Of a stretch of DNA of 64,000 bases, positions 46,741-55,721 are shown piece by piece. The position numbers and the translations under genes were made by a program. A model generated the notes under the pieces. It searched no databases. It saw only the letters and a program-made list of their open reading frames with translations, and was not told the DNA's origin. The first letter of the stretch is position 1. Each line of letters begins with the position of its first letter. The stretch comes from Saccharopolyspora hordei (lineage in GTDB: Bacteria > Actinomycetota > Actinomycetes > Mycobacteriales > Pseudonocardiaceae). The stretch is taken from assembly GCF_013410345.1 (NCBI RefSeq), contig NZ_JACCFJ010000001.1, positions 5,411,501 to 5,475,500 on the forward strand, in the 5' to 3' direction.

Positions 46741-47880
46741 CGCTAGAACCCGAGCAGCTCCCCCTCGACCTCGAACGGCACCCCGCGCGCCGGGGGCGCC
46801 GGGACGCTCGCCGACCGCACAGTCTCCCGCATCGGCTTCGGCGCGATGCAGCTGGAGCGCCTGCACACCGACCGTGACGCGGCGATCGGGCTGCTGCGCC
46901 GCGCGGTGGAGCTCGGCGTCGACCACGTCGACACCGCCCAGTTCTACGGCGGCGGCTTCGTCAACAGCGTGATCCGCGACGCGCTCACCCCGGAGGACGG
47001 TGTCGTGGTGGTCAGCAAGGTCGGCGCCGAACCGAACCCGGGCGGCCCGGTCCCGCTCCGCCCCGCCCAGCGGCCGGAGCAGCTGCGGGCGAGCGTCGAC
47101 GCCAACCTCGCCGCCCTCGGTCTCGAGCAGGTCCCGGTGGTGAACCTCCGCCGCCTGGACACCGGACCGGGCCTGCGCGCCGAGGGCGACCAGGACGTCG
47201 ACCTCGACGACCAGCTGGCGGTGATGACCGCGCTGCGGGACGAGGGCAAGATCGGCGCGATCGGCCTGAGCTCGGTCACCCTGGACGTGCTGCGCCGCGC
47301 GCTCCCCGCCGGGATCGCCTGCGTGCAGAACTCCTACAGCCTGGTCTCGCGCGCGGACGAGGAGCTGCTGCGGCTCTGCGTCGACGAGGGCATCGCCTGG
47401 GTCCCGTTCTTCCCGCTGGGTGGCGCCTTCCCCGGCCTGCCGAAGGTGACCGACGAACCGGCCGTCGTCGCGGCGGCGCAGGCGCTCGGCCGCACCCCCG
47501 CGCAGGTCGGTCTCGCCTGGTTGCTGCACCACGCGCCGAACGTGCTGCTCATCCCCGGCACGGCGGACCCCGCCCACCTCGAGGACAACGTCGCCGCCGG
47601 GTCGATCGCCCTGGACGCCGCGACGATGTCCACACTGGACGCCGTTCCGCCGCGGGGCGGTGACGTCGTCCTCGGCTGAACCGCGGTCAGTGGTGGTCGC
47701 CGGTGGTGGCCGCGCCCACGAAGGCCATCGAGCCGGGTCCCGGTCGCCGGACCCGCAGCCGGCGTTCCGGGTGACCGACCCGGCGCGGTGCCGGCGGCGT
47801 TCCGCTCCTGAGGGCCGGCACCCGGCTGGACGACCTCCTCGCCCGGCGCCCGGCCGCCGCCGAGTGGCGACCGTCCTGGC

Positions 47881-48438
47881 TCACTGGGACTGCTGCAGCT
47901 CCTGCATGATCGCGAGCTGGGCCTTCTGGCTGGACATCATGTCCTGGGCCATCTGGTTCAGCTCCTGGTCGCTGCCGTGCAGGATCACGTCCTGCAGCAT
48001 CCGCACCGCGCCCTCGTGGTGCGGGATCATCAGGTCCAGGTACGTCCGGTCGAAGTCGGGCCCGGACAGCGTCGCGAGCTGGTCCATCTCCTCACGGGTG
48101 GCCATGCCCATCTGCTCGATCATCTCCGGCATGCCGAGCAGCTCCTCGTACGCCGCGGGGGCGTCGGTGACCGGCAGGCCGTTGCGTCCCTGCCAGCCCT
48201 GCAGCATCTTGATCTCCAAGCCCTGCTCGGTGCGGATGCGGTCCGCCAGGGACTGCAGCTCGGGGTCCGACGCGCGGTCCGGCGCCAGCTCGGACATGAG
48301 GATCGCCTGGTAGTGGTGCGGGACCATCATGGCGGCGAACTCGGCGTCGACGTCGTCCGACGTCTGCGCGACCGCGGTCCCCGCTCCGAACAGGCCTGCC
48401 AGCAGCAGCGCCACCAGCAGGGCGAGCTTCCGTGACAT
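47881..48438 (-). CDS. DUF305 family secreted protein
   Basis: A 185-residue protein with a signal peptide (MSRKLALLVALLLAGLFGAG, cleavage near AVAQ). Two HH-containing repeats, FAAMMVPHHYQAILMSELA and YLDLMIPHHEGAVRMLQDVI, define DUF305, a four-helix ferritin-like fold often found with metal tolerance genes; the HH and Met residues could bind copper. It probably acts outside the membrane. It follows the LVIVD protein gene in the same direction, separated by a hairpin. Confidence 0.9.
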   Translation of the reverse strand: MSRKLALLVALLLAGLFGAGTAVAQTSDDVDAEFAAMMVPHHYQAILMSELAPDRASDPELQSLADRIRTEQGLEIKMLQGWQGRNGLPVTDAPAAYEELLGMPEMIEQMGMATREEMDQLATLSGPDFDRTYLDLMIPHHEGAVRMLQDVILHGSDQELNQMAQDMMSSQKAQLAIMQELQQSQ

Positions 48439-48463
48439 CGTTCGCCGTCCTTTCCGAACGGCC

Positions 48464-48491
48464 GAGCGCCGGGCCCGCGGGCCCGGCGCTC
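48464..48491 (-). terminator. 13-bp hairpin between LVIVD and DUF305 genes
   Basis: GAGCGCCGGGCCC (48464-48476), two-base loop, GGGCCCGGCGCTC (48479-48491). It begins just after the stop of the LVIVD gene at 48499 and probably reduces transcription into the DUF305 gene. Confidence 0.7.
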
Positions 48492-48498
48492 AGGCGGA

Positions 48499-49878
48499 TC
48501 ACTCGGGGTACGCGTACTGCGTCTGCGGGTTGAGGATGTCGAGCTTGACCTTGTCGGCCTCGTCCATGCCGGGCCCGGTCACCTTCATGACGTCCAGGCC
48601 GCGGGTGATGTCGCTGGAGTAGACGTAGCCGTTGTAGTAGTACGCCGACCACGACCCACCCAGGACCAGGTTCTCGTCCACCGGGCCGCGGTCGAAGTAG
48701 CCGATCTCGACCGGGGCCGTGGTGTCGGTGAAGTCGAAGATCGACACCCCGCCCTGGTACCAGGACTGCACGTAGACGTTGCGGCCCGGGATCGGGATCA
48801 GGTTCCCGTTGTGCGCCACGCAGTTCTCGGCGTCGGTCTGGTAGCGCGGGATCTTGAAGTAGCTCTGGAACTCGAGCCCGCGCTCGGCGCCGGAGCCGGT
48901 GATGGTGTAGATCGCGTCCGCACCGTGCGTCGGCCCGGTCTCCTCGTTGCAGGTCGGCGCGCCACCGCCGCCCAGCTCGTCGGTGAAGATCAGGCCCGTG
49001 CCGTCGTTGGTGAACGTCGCCGAGTGGTAGAAGGCGAAGTTCGGGTCCTGCACGGTGGCCAGCACCTTCGGCGCGACCCGGTCGGAGATGTCCAGCAGGA
49101 CACCGTCACCCATGCACGCCCCGCCGGCGAGGTCGAGGTCCGGGTACACGGTGATGTCGTGGCAGCCCGCGGTGCCTTCCGCGCCGCCGTCCGGGAACAG
49201 CACCGGTTCCGCGACCACCTCCGCGGCGGCCGGGTCGCCGGCCGGAACGCCGATGATGGAGATGGAGTCGTGCGGCGGCTGGCAGTTCGGGAACGCCGGG
49301 TCCGGGTTGTAGGACGAGACGTAGACGAAGACCTCACCGGGGTTCTTGCCCGGCACCATGGTGTTGGTGTGCGAACCGCACGAGGTCTTGACCCCCTTGA
49401 CGTAGCGCGGGTTCGCCACGTCGCTGATGTCGAAGATCCGCACGCCCTCCCAGGAGTTCGGGTCCTCGTAGGACCCCTCACCGCTCTGGCAGGTGTCGTC
49501 GGTGCGCGCGTAGTCCACCGACATGAACAGCAGCTTGCCGTCCGGGCTCACCGACACGTCGCCCTGCCCGCCCGGGCAGTGCGTCTGCGAGACGATCTTC
49601 GGGTCCTGCGGGTTGCGGATGTCGTAGATGGTGAACCCGTCGTAGGCGCCCTGGATCGCGTAGTCCTTGTAGAACGCGAGGTCGGTGTGGGTCGACTCGG
49701 CGAGCGGCCCCTGCCGCGGGACGTTCGCCACCGGCCGGACGTTGTCGCTGTGCTCCACGTCGTCCCCCGGCGGCTGCGCCCCGGCGGACGGCACCGCCAA
49801 CGCCAGTCCCGCCACCGCAGCGGCCACGCCGAGCACGAGCGGCCTGCGCAACCGCCGCCGCCAACGCAACTCCGACAT
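48499..49878 (-). CDS. Secreted LVIVD-repeat beta-propeller protein
   Basis: A 459-residue secreted protein. An Arg-rich start (SELRWRRRLRRPLVLG) precedes a hydrophobic core and an AGAQ cleavage site. The mature part has repeated propeller blades such as FTIYDIRNPQDPKIV, VRIFDISDVANPRYVKG, VLLDISDRVAPKVL and VSIFDFTDTTAPVEIG, the LVIVD pattern. His- and Cys-containing loops (GGCHDITVYPD-like) may bind metal or form disulfides. No enzymatic role is established. Found with DUF305 proteins in many actinobacteria. Confidence 0.87.
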   Translation of the reverse strand: MSELRWRRRLRRPLVLGVAAAVAGLALAVPSAGAQPPGDDVEHSDNVRPVANVPRQGPLAESTHTDLAFYKDYAIQGAYDGFTIYDIRNPQDPKIVSQTHCPGGQGDVSVSPDGKLLFMSVDYARTDDTCQSGEGSYEDPNSWEGVRIFDISDVANPRYVKGVKTSCGSHTNTMVPGKNPGEVFVYVSSYNPDPAFPNCQPPHDSISIIGVPAGDPAAAEVVAEPVLFPDGGAEGTAGCHDITVYPDLDLAGGACMGDGVLLDISDRVAPKVLATVQDPNFAFYHSATFTNDGTGLIFTDELGGGGAPTCNEETGPTHGADAIYTITGSGAERGLEFQSYFKIPRYQTDAENCVAHNGNLIPIPGRNVYVQSWYQGGVSIFDFTDTTAPVEIGYFDRGPVDENLVLGGSWSAYYYNGYVYSSDITRGLDVMKVTGPGMDEADKVKLDILNPQTQYAYPE

Positions 49879-50566
49879 CCGTCAACCTCCCTGTACACAC
49901 CGGGCGATCCCGGAAAGCGGGATTTCCGGCGAGAGCCTGTCACGCTGAAGGGTGATCCAACAGGGAGAGCCGTCCGGTTACGCACAACGCCCACCCACGA
50001 CGAGCAACCGCCGCAACATCGGTTGCTCCGAACGGTCGCACGGCGGGTACGGGAGGGCCTGCGACGTCACTGCTCGGACGGCGCAGCGGTGGGAGACCGG
50101 ACTCGCGCAACCCGGCACGGCTCGCGCGTCCCGTCGAGCGGGCGAGCGTCCGTGCCCAACGGACGATCACAGTGGACGGTCCACGGGAGCGCACCGTCTG
50201 CGCAGTGCTCGCTCCGCGACCTGGTCCGGCGTCTCCCGGGCTCGATGGTCCCGCCGGGGAGCTCCCCGCTCCACACGTCCGGGGTGGAGCGGTGCCACCA
50301 GCCAGGAGCACGCGCTCGCCGGTGTCGTCGAAGAGCACGGTCAGGCCGGGGCCGGGAACCAGTTGACGTGGTGCTCGGACCGTGCCCCGGCGGGCCGGGA
50401 GACCTCCGCCCGCCCGACGCGCACCCACTCGCTGTCGCGAGGGGAGCTCCCCGCGTGATGCTCGCGCTCGTCACCCCGGCTGAGGCCTCCGCGGCCGCGG
50501 GACTCGACCGGGCACCGGGCGATCGGATGACGACCTCCCAGACCGGACCGCCGCCGGCGCCGCCGA
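49879..50566. other. Decayed region without intact genes
   Basis: About 690 bases with only fragments. The minus strand carries a broken Nudix gene (separate entry). The plus strand near 50065-50110 reads TARTAQRWETGLAQPGTA, like an HTH recognition helix of an XRE-type regulator, but no intact frame surrounds it. Confidence 0.55.
50170..50440 (-). pseudogene. Frameshifted Nudix hydrolase remnant
   Basis: Three frames on the minus strand join into a Nudix-like sequence: VRVGRAEVSRPAGARSEHHV, then LTVLFDDTGERVLLA, then WHRSTPDVWSGELPGGTIEP and finally ETPDQVAERALRRRCAP. ELPGGTIEPGE is the start of the Nudix box, and the shift of one base occurs right inside it; the box end is lost. Two frameshifts and the missing C-terminus mark it as a pseudogene. 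Confidence 0.6.
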
Positions 50567-50604
50567 GGGTCGTGAGTGCGTGAACCGGCTGGAGCCGGTT
50601 GTCG

Positions 50605-51880
50605 TGTCTCAGGTCCTCATGGACGGTTGTGTCTCATGACGTCGTGGACAGTTGTGGTGTGAGTCGTTGGTAGCGGACGCTGCGGTTGAGGGTCAGCGTC
50701 CGTACGACCGTGTCGTTGATCATGATGCTGACGCGGTCGCCTTGCCAGTGCAGGGTAGCGGTGTGTCCGGCCCATCGGCGGCCGATGACGATGGAGCAGT
50801 TGGAGAAGGCGACCACGCCGGTGCTGGTGACCGGGCGTTGAGTGGTCCCGGCCGGTGGCCGGGCGGCTTTAGTGGGGGTGGCTTTGGGGGTGGCGTGGTA
50901 GCGCTGCTGGGGTGTGTGGCCACCGATGCCTTGGTGGCGGCGGTTGTTGTACATCGCCCGGTACTGCTCCAGCAGCTGTTGTAGCTGCTCAAGGGTGGCC
51001 GGTGGGGGTTGTTTGGCCAGCCATCGGCGCAGGGTTTGGTGGCTGCGTTCGTCCTTGCCGCAGGTCTGGGGGTGGTAGGGGGTGGAGGCGATGGCCTGCA
51101 CCCCGGTGGCGGCCAGGCGGCGTTCCAGCTCGGCCATGCCGCCGCGGTGCCGGGATGAGAACGCCAGCCCGTTGTCGGTGAGGATCTTCACCGGCACCCC
51201 GTAGCCGGCGAAGGCCTGCTGCAGCGCCGCCCAGGTCTCCTCACCGTTTTCGCTGGTGGCGGCGTAGGTGCCCACATCCAGCCGGGAATGATCGTCCAGA
51301 ATCTGCAGGATGCAGACCTTCTCGCCACCGGCGAGGTAGAACTCCATCCCGTCGATCTGCCACAGCCCGTTGGGCTCGGCGTATTCGAACCGGCGCCGAC
51401 AGCGGGGGCGTTTACGCGGCTGCGGCACCACGTGGCCTTCAGCGACCAGGATGCGGTGGATCGTGGCCCGCGAGGGCACCGGCACCACCCCGAGCTCTTC
51501 CAGCCGCCACCCGATCGAGATCGCCCCGTTGTCCCGGCCCTCCTCGGCCAGCTGTTTGCGGGCCCGCACGATCGCCTCCCGCACCCGCGGCGGGGTCGTC
51601 GTCGGCCGCCGCCGCGGGGCCGACGACCGGCGCAGGAACCCCGCCGCCCCTTCCTTCCTGAACCGCGCGAGGTACTTGTAGAACACCGTCCGCGACACCC
51701 CGTGCTCGGCACAGAACCGCGAGATGTTCAGCTTCTCCCCGCCTGCCACCGCGGCCACCGCCGCGACCAGGTCCGGATCCATCGAAAACCCAGTTCCGCC
51801 CACCACTGATCATCATCAGCACCAGGCCAGCCAGTGTTCACGAGGTCCCGAAACACCAACTGTTCACGAGGTCCTGAGCA
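50605..51880 (-). mobile_element. IS481-family-like insertion sequence
   Basis: The ends are imperfect inverted repeats: TGTCTCAGGTCCTCATGGAC at the left and, read inward from the right, TGCTCAGGACCTCGTGAACA. Each end repeats a related sequence once more internally (TGTCTCATGACGTCGTGGAC at the left). It has one transposase gene on the minus strand and sits in the centre of a palindrome. Confidence 0.8.
50634..51782 (-). CDS. IS481-family transposase
   Basis: A ~382-residue integrase-core transposase. The N-terminal HTH is NISRFCAEHGVSRTVFYKYL, a second HTH-like part is in PSRATIHRILVAEGHV, and the DDE core has NGLWQIDGMEFYL (D), VKILTDNGLAFSS (D) and PQTCGKDERSHQTLRRWL (E). The last ~70 residues form a beta-rich tail. 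ATG 51782 is used; GTG 51806 is in frame upstream. It seems complete. Confidence 0.9.
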   Translation of the reverse strand: MDPDLVAAVAAVAGGEKLNISRFCAEHGVSRTVFYKYLARFRKEGAAGFLRRSSAPRRRPTTTPPRVREAIVRARKQLAEEGRDNGAISIGWRLEELGVVPVPSRATIHRILVAEGHVVPQPRKRPRCRRRFEYAEPNGLWQIDGMEFYLAGGEKVCILQILDDHSRLDVGTYAATSENGEETWAALQQAFAGYGVPVKILTDNGLAFSSRHRGGMAELERRLAATGVQAIASTPYHPQTCGKDERSHQTLRRWLAKQPPPATLEQLQQLLEQYRAMYNNRRHQGIGGHTPQQRYHATPKATPTKAARPPAGTTQRPVTSTGVVAFSNCSIVIGRRWAGHTATLHWQGDRVSIMINDTVVRTLTLNRSVRYQRLTPQLSTTS

Positions 51881-51971
51881 ACAACAACCGGCTGCAGCCG
51901 GTCTGCGCACTCACGACCCGCAACGGGCTCGAAGCCGCGGCGCCGGACACGCGGACAGTCACTCAAGAACG

Positions 51972-52007
51972 GACCAGGGCCGACGCTCGTTCGCGTCGGC
52001 CCTGGTC
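51972..52007. terminator. 15-bp hairpin left of the element remnant
   Basis: GACCAGGGCCGACGC (51972-51986), loop TCGTTC, GCGTCGGCCCTGGTC (51993-52007). A strong stem with no T-run, between the IS481 element and the HTH gene; it could end a transcript from a gene now lost to the left. Confidence 0.65.
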
Positions 52008-52013
52008 ATCCGG

Positions 52014-52478
52014 GTGGAGGTTGGAGGAGCTTATTACAACCCCGGGCTCCACGTGAAAGACCAGGTCGTGGCGCTAGAAGCACTGCGGCAGAAGCTGCCG
52101 GACCTGAATGCGCCCGCCCAACCGACACCCAAGCGGGCAAAGCCTGGCCGCGCCCGGCAGCTCGACAGCGACCAGGTGCGGCAACTGATCGCCGGCTACC
52201 AGTCCGGCGCCACCGTCTACGAGCTGGGGGGTCAGTTCGGCATCGAGCGCCGCACCGTGTCCGCGATCCTGCATCGCCACGGTGTCCCGATGCGCCGCCG
52301 CGGCCTGTCCGTCGAGCAGATCGACGACGCCGTCCGGCTCTACAACCAGGGGTGGTCGCTAGCCCGGATCGCCGCACGCATGAACGTTGCCGCCGGCACC
52401 GTCCGCCAACGCTTACACGAGCGTGGCGTCCCGATCCGCGACACCCAGGGAATGCCTCGGGCGGGTGACGCCCGATGA
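52014..52478 (+). CDS. Double helix-turn-helix protein (recombinase-tail-like)
   Basis: About 154 residues with two successive HTH units: [21 protein letters not shown] with [19 protein letters not shown], then [20 protein letters not shown] with [19 protein letters not shown]. Such Hin/resolvase-type HTH repeats occur as C-terminal tails of serine recombinases and as separate proteins on actinobacterial mobile elements. No recombinase catalytic domain precedes it, so it may be the remainder of a larger gene. The start is uncertain (GTG 52014). The stop overlaps the next ATG by 4 bases. Confidence 0.6.
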   Translation: MEVGGAYYNPGLHVKDQVVALEALRQKLPDLNAPAQPTPKRAKPGRARQLDSDQVRQLIAGYQSGATVYELGGQFGIERRTVSAILHRHGVPMRRRGLSVEQIDDAVRLYNQGWSLARIAARMNVAAGTVRQRLHERGVPIRDTQGMPRAGDAR

Positions 52479-53266
52479 CCGGCACGCCATCCACACCGAG
52501 CGCCGGCCCCGATCGATCGCTGCACCTGCAGTGCGCGTGCACCCTGTTAGTGGCCGTGGGGGCGGCCTACGTCTCCTACCGACACGGCCGCGCCTTCGCC
52601 CTGCGATTCGGCGCCGATGCCACCACCGCCACCCTCTGGCCACTCATCGTCGACGGGTTGTTGACGATGGCCACAATCGAGCTGTGGAAGGCTGGCCACC
52701 GTCATGGCGCCACCGGGCGGTGGAAGGCATGGCTGTCGTTCACTCTCGGCATCGGGCTCTCGCTATGCGCCAACATCGCCTCCGCACCCGAGCACAACGC
52801 CTTCTCCATCGCCGTCGCCGCCTGCCCACCCCTGGCACTACTGCTGTCCGTCGAACTCCTCAACCAAGCACTCAAACGCCACCGCGCGGAAACGGTACGG
52901 GACACGGTTCATGACTCCGGCGAGTCCGCACCCGAACAGACGCACCCGGGCCAGGCCAGCCCGACACCGGAGCCTCCCGAAGAGGCCAAGGAGATGCCAG
53001 TGCTGCGCACGGTGGTGAACAACGTGCCTGGTCAGCCCCCTGCCAGCACGGATACAGCCACAAATAACGGCCCCGGCTTCAACGACCCCTTACGGGACAA
53101 AGCGTTCCGGCTCGACGCCGAACATTGGCACCAACACCAACGCCCGATCTCCGCGGACACTCTTCGACGAAGGCTCGGCATCGGCTCGGCCCGAGCCCGC
53201 GCCCTCATCCACCAGATCCGACGACACCGCACTCCAGCACCGCAGCAACCCGCGCCCACACCCTAA
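52475..53266 (+). CDS. DUF2637 membrane protein (conjugative element type)
   Basis: A 263-residue protein. The first ~130 residues contain about four hydrophobic segments ([69 protein letters not shown]), the DUF2637 pattern. The C-terminal ~130 residues are soluble, Pro-rich, with an HTH-like end ([20 protein letters not shown]). DUF2637 proteins are encoded on actinomycete integrative and conjugative elements beside transfer and replication genes. ATG 52475 is coupled to the HTH gene. No integrase, replication or FtsK-like gene is nearby, so this is a remnant. Confidence 0.8.
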   Translation: MTGTPSTPSAGPDRSLHLQCACTLLVAVGAAYVSYRHGRAFALRFGADATTATLWPLIVDGLLTMATIELWKAGHRHGATGRWKAWLSFTLGIGLSLCANIASAPEHNAFSIAVAACPPLALLLSVELLNQALKRHRAETVRDTVHDSGESAPEQTHPGQASPTPEPPEEAKEMPVLRTVVNNVPGQPPASTDTATNNGPGFNDPLRDKAFRLDAEHWHQHQRPISADTLRRRLGIGSARARALIHQIRRHRTPAPQQPAPTP

Positions 53267-53404
53267 ACACACGGCCACGATGCCAACACAGGGTGTGTAC
53301 TGCGTCACACAGAGACAGTTCGATCGTCTCACCCGGGCACGCCGCGCTCGCCTCTGCGGCGATTCCTCAGCACGACATCCCCTGTCCGCCTTGTCGGGAG
53401 AGAT

Positions 53405-53806
53405 GCTCACTGGCTCGAGGTCGACCAACAGCGAATCGACCGGTTCGCCGAGGCCACGGGCGACCACCAGTGGATCCACGTCGACCCCGAACGCGCGCAC
53501 AGCGGCCCGCACGGGTCCACCATCGCGCACGGATTCCTGACGCTGTCGCTCGTCGTTCCGCTCACCTCCGGAATGATCAAGCTGGTCCCGGCGACGATGA
53601 AGCTCAACTACGGCCTGGACAAGGTCCGCTTCGTCAACGCGGTCCCCTCCGGATCACGCGTGCGCGCCACCGCCGAGCTCCTCGCCGTCGAGCGGACCAA
53701 GGCGGGGATGCGGATCAAGCAGAACGTCGTCGTCGAGCTCGCAGGCAGCCCACGGCCCGCCTGCGTCGCCGAAACCCTTGGCGTGTTCGTGCTCGGCGAA
53801 GCGTGA
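53405..53806 (+). pseudogene. 5'-truncated MaoC-like hydratase
   Basis: A frame with the MaoC hot-dog hydratase sequence: WLEVDQQRIDRFAEATGDHQ, WIHVDPERAHSGPHGSTIAH and GFLTLSLVVPLTSGM, then MKLNYGLDKVRFVNAVPSGS to the stop at 53806. The catalytic Asp and His of the D-x5-H type motif appear (ATGDHQWIHVD). No start codon or family N-terminus (~20 residues) is present in frame; upstream sequence belongs to the mobile-element remnant. An internal ATG at 53573 would leave only 77 residues without the active site. It was probably cut when the element arrived or was deleted. Confidence 0.72.
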
Positions 53807-53848
53807 ACATCGCAGCGATTCTCCTCAACTACGAAGGTTTGGCCGAAC

Positions 53849-54631
53849 ATGAACATCGTCCTCCTGGTTAAGCAGGTGCCCGACACGTATTCCGAACGGA
53901 AGCTGTCTGCTGCGGATCACACGTTGGACCGCGAGTCGGCGGATGCCGTGTTGGATGAGATCAACGAGCGCGCCGTGGAGGAGGCGCTGTTGATCAAGGA
54001 GGCTCAGGGCGGCGAAGTGACCGTCGTGTGCATGGGCCCGGACCGCGCCACGGATGCCATCCGCAAGGCGCTGTCGATGGGTGCGGACAAGGCGGTGCAC
54101 CTCGCCGACGAGGCGTTGCACGGCACGGACGCCCCCGCCACCGCCAAGGCGCTGGCGAAGGTCATCGGCACCGTCGAGGGTGTCGACCTGGTGATCGCGG
54201 GTAACGAGGCGACCGACGGTCGCTCGGGCGCGGTGCCGGCGATGGTCGCCGAGGTGCTCGGCTGGCCGCAGCTGACCTTCGCGCGCAAGGTCGAGACCGA
54301 TGGTTCCGCGGTGAAGGTCGAGCGCGAGACCGACGCGGGCATCCTGACCGTCGAGGCCGGTCTGCCGGCCGTCGTGTCGGTCACCGAGAAGATCAACGAG
54401 CCGCGGTACCCGTCGTTCAAGGGCATCATGGCCGCGAAGAAGAAGCCGGTGACCGCGCTGTCGCTGGCCGATGCGGGCATCGACGCCTCCGAGGTGGGTC
54501 TGGCCAACGCCGGCTCCCAGGTGGTCGAGTCCGCTCCGAAGCCGCCGAAGTCCGGTGGTGTGAAGGTCACCGACGAGGGCGAAGGCGGCGTTCAGGTCGC
54601 CGAGTTCCTGGCCGGCGAGAAGCTGCTCTGA
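53849..54631 (+). CDS. etfB: Electron transfer flavoprotein beta subunit
   Basis: A 260-residue subunit that with EtfA carries electrons from acyl-CoA dehydrogenases to the quinone pool. It starts MNIVLLVKQVPDTYSERKLS and has VLDEINERAVEEALLIKEA, VDLVIAGNEATDGRSGAVPA (AMP-binding part) and LPAVVSVTEKINEPRYPSFK, the ETF-beta signature. Codon use is slightly richer in GGT/GTT than neighbours, as in highly expressed genes. ATG 53849; etfA follows after 32 bases. Confidence 0.96.
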   Translation: MNIVLLVKQVPDTYSERKLSAADHTLDRESADAVLDEINERAVEEALLIKEAQGGEVTVVCMGPDRATDAIRKALSMGADKAVHLADEALHGTDAPATAKALAKVIGTVEGVDLVIAGNEATDGRSGAVPAMVAEVLGWPQLTFARKVETDGSAVKVERETDAGILTVEAGLPAVVSVTEKINEPRYPSFKGIMAAKKKPVTALSLADAGIDASEVGLANAGSQVVESAPKPPKSGGVKVTDEGEGGVQVAEFLAGEKLL

Positions 54632-54663
54632 GTCGTTCACGATTTTCGAGGAGGCATTGATTC

Positions 54664-55614
54664 ATGGCTGAGGTTCTGGTCCTCGTCGATCACGTGGACG
54701 GCGAGGTCAAGAAGGTCACGTACGAGCTGCTGACCGCGGCGCGTCGCATTGGCGAGCCGTCGGCGGTCGTCGTCGGCGAGCCGGGCACCGCGGGCAAGCT
54801 GTCCGAGGCGTTGGGCTCCTACGGTGCGGCGAAGGTCTACGCGGCCGAGTCCGCCGAGGCCGCCGAGTACCTGGTGACGCCGCAGGTCGACGTGCTGGCC
54901 GCGCTGGCCGGTTCGGCGAGCCCGGCGGCGGTGCTGGTGCCGGCGTCGGTCGACGGCAAGGAGATCGCCGGTCGTCTGGCGATCCGCCTGGGCTCGGGTC
55001 TGCTGTCGGAGGTCGTGGACGTCGACGCCGACGGCGTGGCGTCGCACTCGCTGTTCGGCGGCACCTACGACGCCAAGGCGAAGGTCACCCAGGGCACCCC
55101 GGTGATCACCGTGCTGCCCGGCAGCATCGAGGCCGAGCAGGCCACTGGTGCCGCGGCGGTCGAGCAGGTCGAGGTTCCGGCGGCGTCCGGTGCCAAGATC
55201 ACCGGTCGGCAGCCGGCCGAGGCCGGCGACCGCCCCGAGCTCACCGAGGCCAGCATCGTGGTCTCCGGTGGTCGCGGTGTCGGTTCGGCCGAGCAGTTCG
55301 AGGTCGTGGAGAAGCTGGCCGACACGCTGGGCGCCGCTGTGGGTGCTTCGCGTGCCGCGGTGGACTCCGGCTACTACCCGCACCAGTTCCAGGTCGGCCA
55401 GACCGGTAAGACGGTCTCGCCGCAGCTCTACATCGCCCTGGGCATCTCCGGTGCGATCCAGCACCGGGCGGGCATGCAGACCTCCAAGACGATCGTCGCG
55501 GTGATCAAGGACCCGGAGGCGCCGATCTTCGAGATCGCCGACTACGGCGTCGTGGGTGAACTGTTCAAGGTCGCCCCGCAGCTCACCGACGAGGTCACCA
55601 AGCGCAAGGGCTGA
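54664..55614 (+). CDS. etfA: Electron transfer flavoprotein alpha subunit
   Basis: A 316-residue FAD-binding partner of EtfB. The N-terminal half is AVLVLVDH-like ([20 protein letters not shown]), and the C-terminal FAD domain has [60 protein letters not shown] and [20 protein letters not shown]. All match the family strongly. ATG 54664 follows GAGGAGG. Likely co-transcribed with etfB. Confidence 0.96.
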   Translation: MAEVLVLVDHVDGEVKKVTYELLTAARRIGEPSAVVVGEPGTAGKLSEALGSYGAAKVYAAESAEAAEYLVTPQVDVLAALAGSASPAAVLVPASVDGKEIAGRLAIRLGSGLLSEVVDVDADGVASHSLFGGTYDAKAKVTQGTPVITVLPGSIEAEQATGAAAVEQVEVPAASGAKITGRQPAEAGDRPELTEASIVVSGGRGVGSAEQFEVVEKLADTLGAAVGASRAAVDSGYYPHQFQVGQTGKTVSPQLYIALGISGAIQHRAGMQTSKTIVAVIKDPEAPIFEIADYGVVGELFKVAPQLTDEVTKRKG

Positions 55615-55721
55615 CCCCTGACGAGAAAAGCGGCCGCGCTCACCCGCAGGCCACATGAGACCACGCCCGCCAGGCCCGAGACCGTCCAGCGCATGCGCGC
55701 TAACCGCATCGCTGGCACGGC

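Larger units (their letters stand above)
45433..47679 (+). pseudogene. Aldo/keto reductase gene split by an IS30 insertion
   Basis: The 5' part starts at ATG 45433 (MTTDRAVSG) and breaks at ~45461. The 3' part resumes after the element at ~46747 and runs to 47679: TLADRTVSRIGFGAMQLERL, VDHVDTAQFYGGGFVNSVIR (catalytic Asp/Tyr), VVVVSKVG (catalytic Lys), IGLSSV and LIPGTADPAHLEDN. An in-frame TAG at 46744 lies at the junction. The intact gene would be a ~320-residue NADP-dependent reductase controlled by the divergent TetR protein. Translation from internal ATG 46846 would lack the first barrel strand and probably be inactive. Confidence 0.8.
50567..51919. repeat. Large palindrome split by an IS481-type element
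   Basis: Outer arms GGGTCGTGAGTGCG (50567-50580) and CGCACTCACGACCC (51906-51919) are exact complements. Inside them lie ACCGGCTGGAGCCGGT (50584-50599) and ACCGGCTGCAGCCGGT (51887-51902), each self-complementary and differing by one base. If the element between ~50605 and ~51880 is removed, a single large stem-loop results with one copy of the central core, so the core may have been duplicated on insertion. Confidence 0.7.

Noticed and set aside
47687..47884. 65-codon frame on the minus strand between the aldo/keto reductase and DUF305 genes
   Set aside because: Arg/Pro-rich without a ribosome binding site and overlapping the DUF305 stop; the gap looks non-coding.
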